Below, in pieces: positions 61,692 through 62,035 of a stretch of 62,035 nt of DNA (positions are counted from its first letter, which is position 1; each line of letters begins with the position of its first letter). The stretch lies in NCBI GenBank assembly GCA_025354385.1, contig JANXMZ010000018.1, forward strand, positions 1 through 62,035, written 5' to 3'. Made by a program: the position numbers and the translations under genes. The notes beneath the pieces were generated by a model. It worked only from the letters and a program-made list of their open reading frames with translations, was not told the origin of the DNA and did not search any database. This stretch comes from Bacteroidota bacterium. GTDB lineage: Bacteria > Bacteroidota > Bacteroidia > NS11-12g > UBA955.

Positions 61692-62035
61692 TTTGTTTCT
61701 GTTGATGTACGGGTTAATGGAACGGTGTTGATTGGCTGGTAAACAAGTGGCACATACTCGATGAGAACATCGCTTTTATCCATTCCAAAGGCTTTAATGT
61801 CGCTTTGGCCGAGATGCTTTAGTAAGAAATAATATTTCAATAAAAGACCTTCTCTTAATTTAAATTCATTTTCTACAGACAAATACTTTTCGATAACCAC
61901 AAACTTTAAATCTGCATCTGTATTGTATTTGGTAGAGCCATCTGGACGTACATGCAAGTTGAGTTCTTTATTGGCGATAAGATCCTGCACCACTTTTTTA
62001 AAGTAGAGTTCAGTGCGTGGTTGAATGCGGAAACC
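61688..62035 (-). CDS. kup: KUP potassium uptake protein, C-terminal fragment
   Basis: This is the 3' part (115 residues) of a KUP/HAK-type K+:H+ symporter gene; it stays open to the window edge. The visible cytosolic tail matches the family: GFRIQPRTELYFKKVV, FVVIEKYLSVENEFKLREGLLLKYYFLLKHLGQSDIKAFGMDKSDVLIEYVPLVYQP, all colinear with the Kup C-terminal domain as I know it. The membrane part lies outside the window. The gene overlaps the BBP2 porin start by four bases. Confidence 0.85.
   Translation of the reverse strand, partial: GFRIQPRTELYFKKVVQDLIANKELNLHVRPDGSTKYNTDADLKFVVIEKYLSVENEFKLREGLLLKYYFLLKHLGQSDIKAFGMDKSDVLIEYVPLVYQPINTVPLTRTSTETK

Overview
The window is an AT-rich bacterial chromosome segment that reads clearly as Bacteroidota. 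The evidence is a C10 protease with a type IX secretion (T9SS) sorting tail, DUF4249 lipoproteins beside a carboxypeptidase-regulatory TonB receptor, DUF2480 and DUF4290 proteins, a short 287-residue primary sigma factor, BBP2 and PorT-like barrels, and many perfect TAnnTTTG minus-7 promoter elements without Shine-Dalgarno sites. The overall gene content would suit a Chitinophagia/Sphingobacteriia-like lineage, but I cannot name a genus. I see no rRNA, tRNA, CRISPR array, prophage or intact insertion sequence.

Layout. 0.25-13.5 kb is almost all minus strand: secreted C10 protease, (plus-strand DUF2480), accA, dtd, a barrel protein, pdhB, a Uma2 nuclease, rpoD, then a TonB receptor with two tandem DUF4249 lipoproteins. 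13.6-30.5 kb is mostly plus strand: dapB-lepB, two tandem SpoIIAA/STAS-like proteins, a 979-residue multi-PAS kinase overlapping its response regulator, an SGNH hydrolase, a small membrane protein, a CMP-sugar synthetase-like enzyme, YitT, an S33 peptidase lipoprotein, a desaturase with an Omp85-type barrel, apaG and a methyltransferase. 30.5-38.5 kb mixes strands: msrB-msrA fusion, TPR protein, anmK, two lipoproteins, then queA-rdgB and a protein resembling DNA polymerase III psi. 38.5-49.5 kb is plus strand: ilvE, ruvA, a 1.1 kb non-coding stretch with 40-bp repeats, uvrD/pcrA, two envelope proteins, DUF4290-murA-TlpA-like, grpE-dnaJ. 49.5-52.3 kb is a TolC plus adaptor pair. 52.4-57.7 kb carries pheT with two small partners and an OmpA-type protein. 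57.7-62 kb is minus strand: DUF1801, DinB, membrane and zinc-ribbon proteins, a BBP2 porin and the 3' end of kup, which runs off the window.

Most genes are housekeeping or envelope functions. Points of interest are: three genes whose promoters sit exactly four bases before ATG (leaderless mRNAs); a DnaJ lacking half its zinc finger; MurA with Asp in place of the catalytic Cys (fosfomycin-insensitive type); a TlpA-like protein with both redox cysteines lost; a possible divergent psi clamp-loader subunit; and the repeat-bearing non-coding region between ruvA and uvrD. I did not find a clear-cut new multi-gene defence or mobile system. The better novelty candidates are these individual proteins and the non-coding regions.
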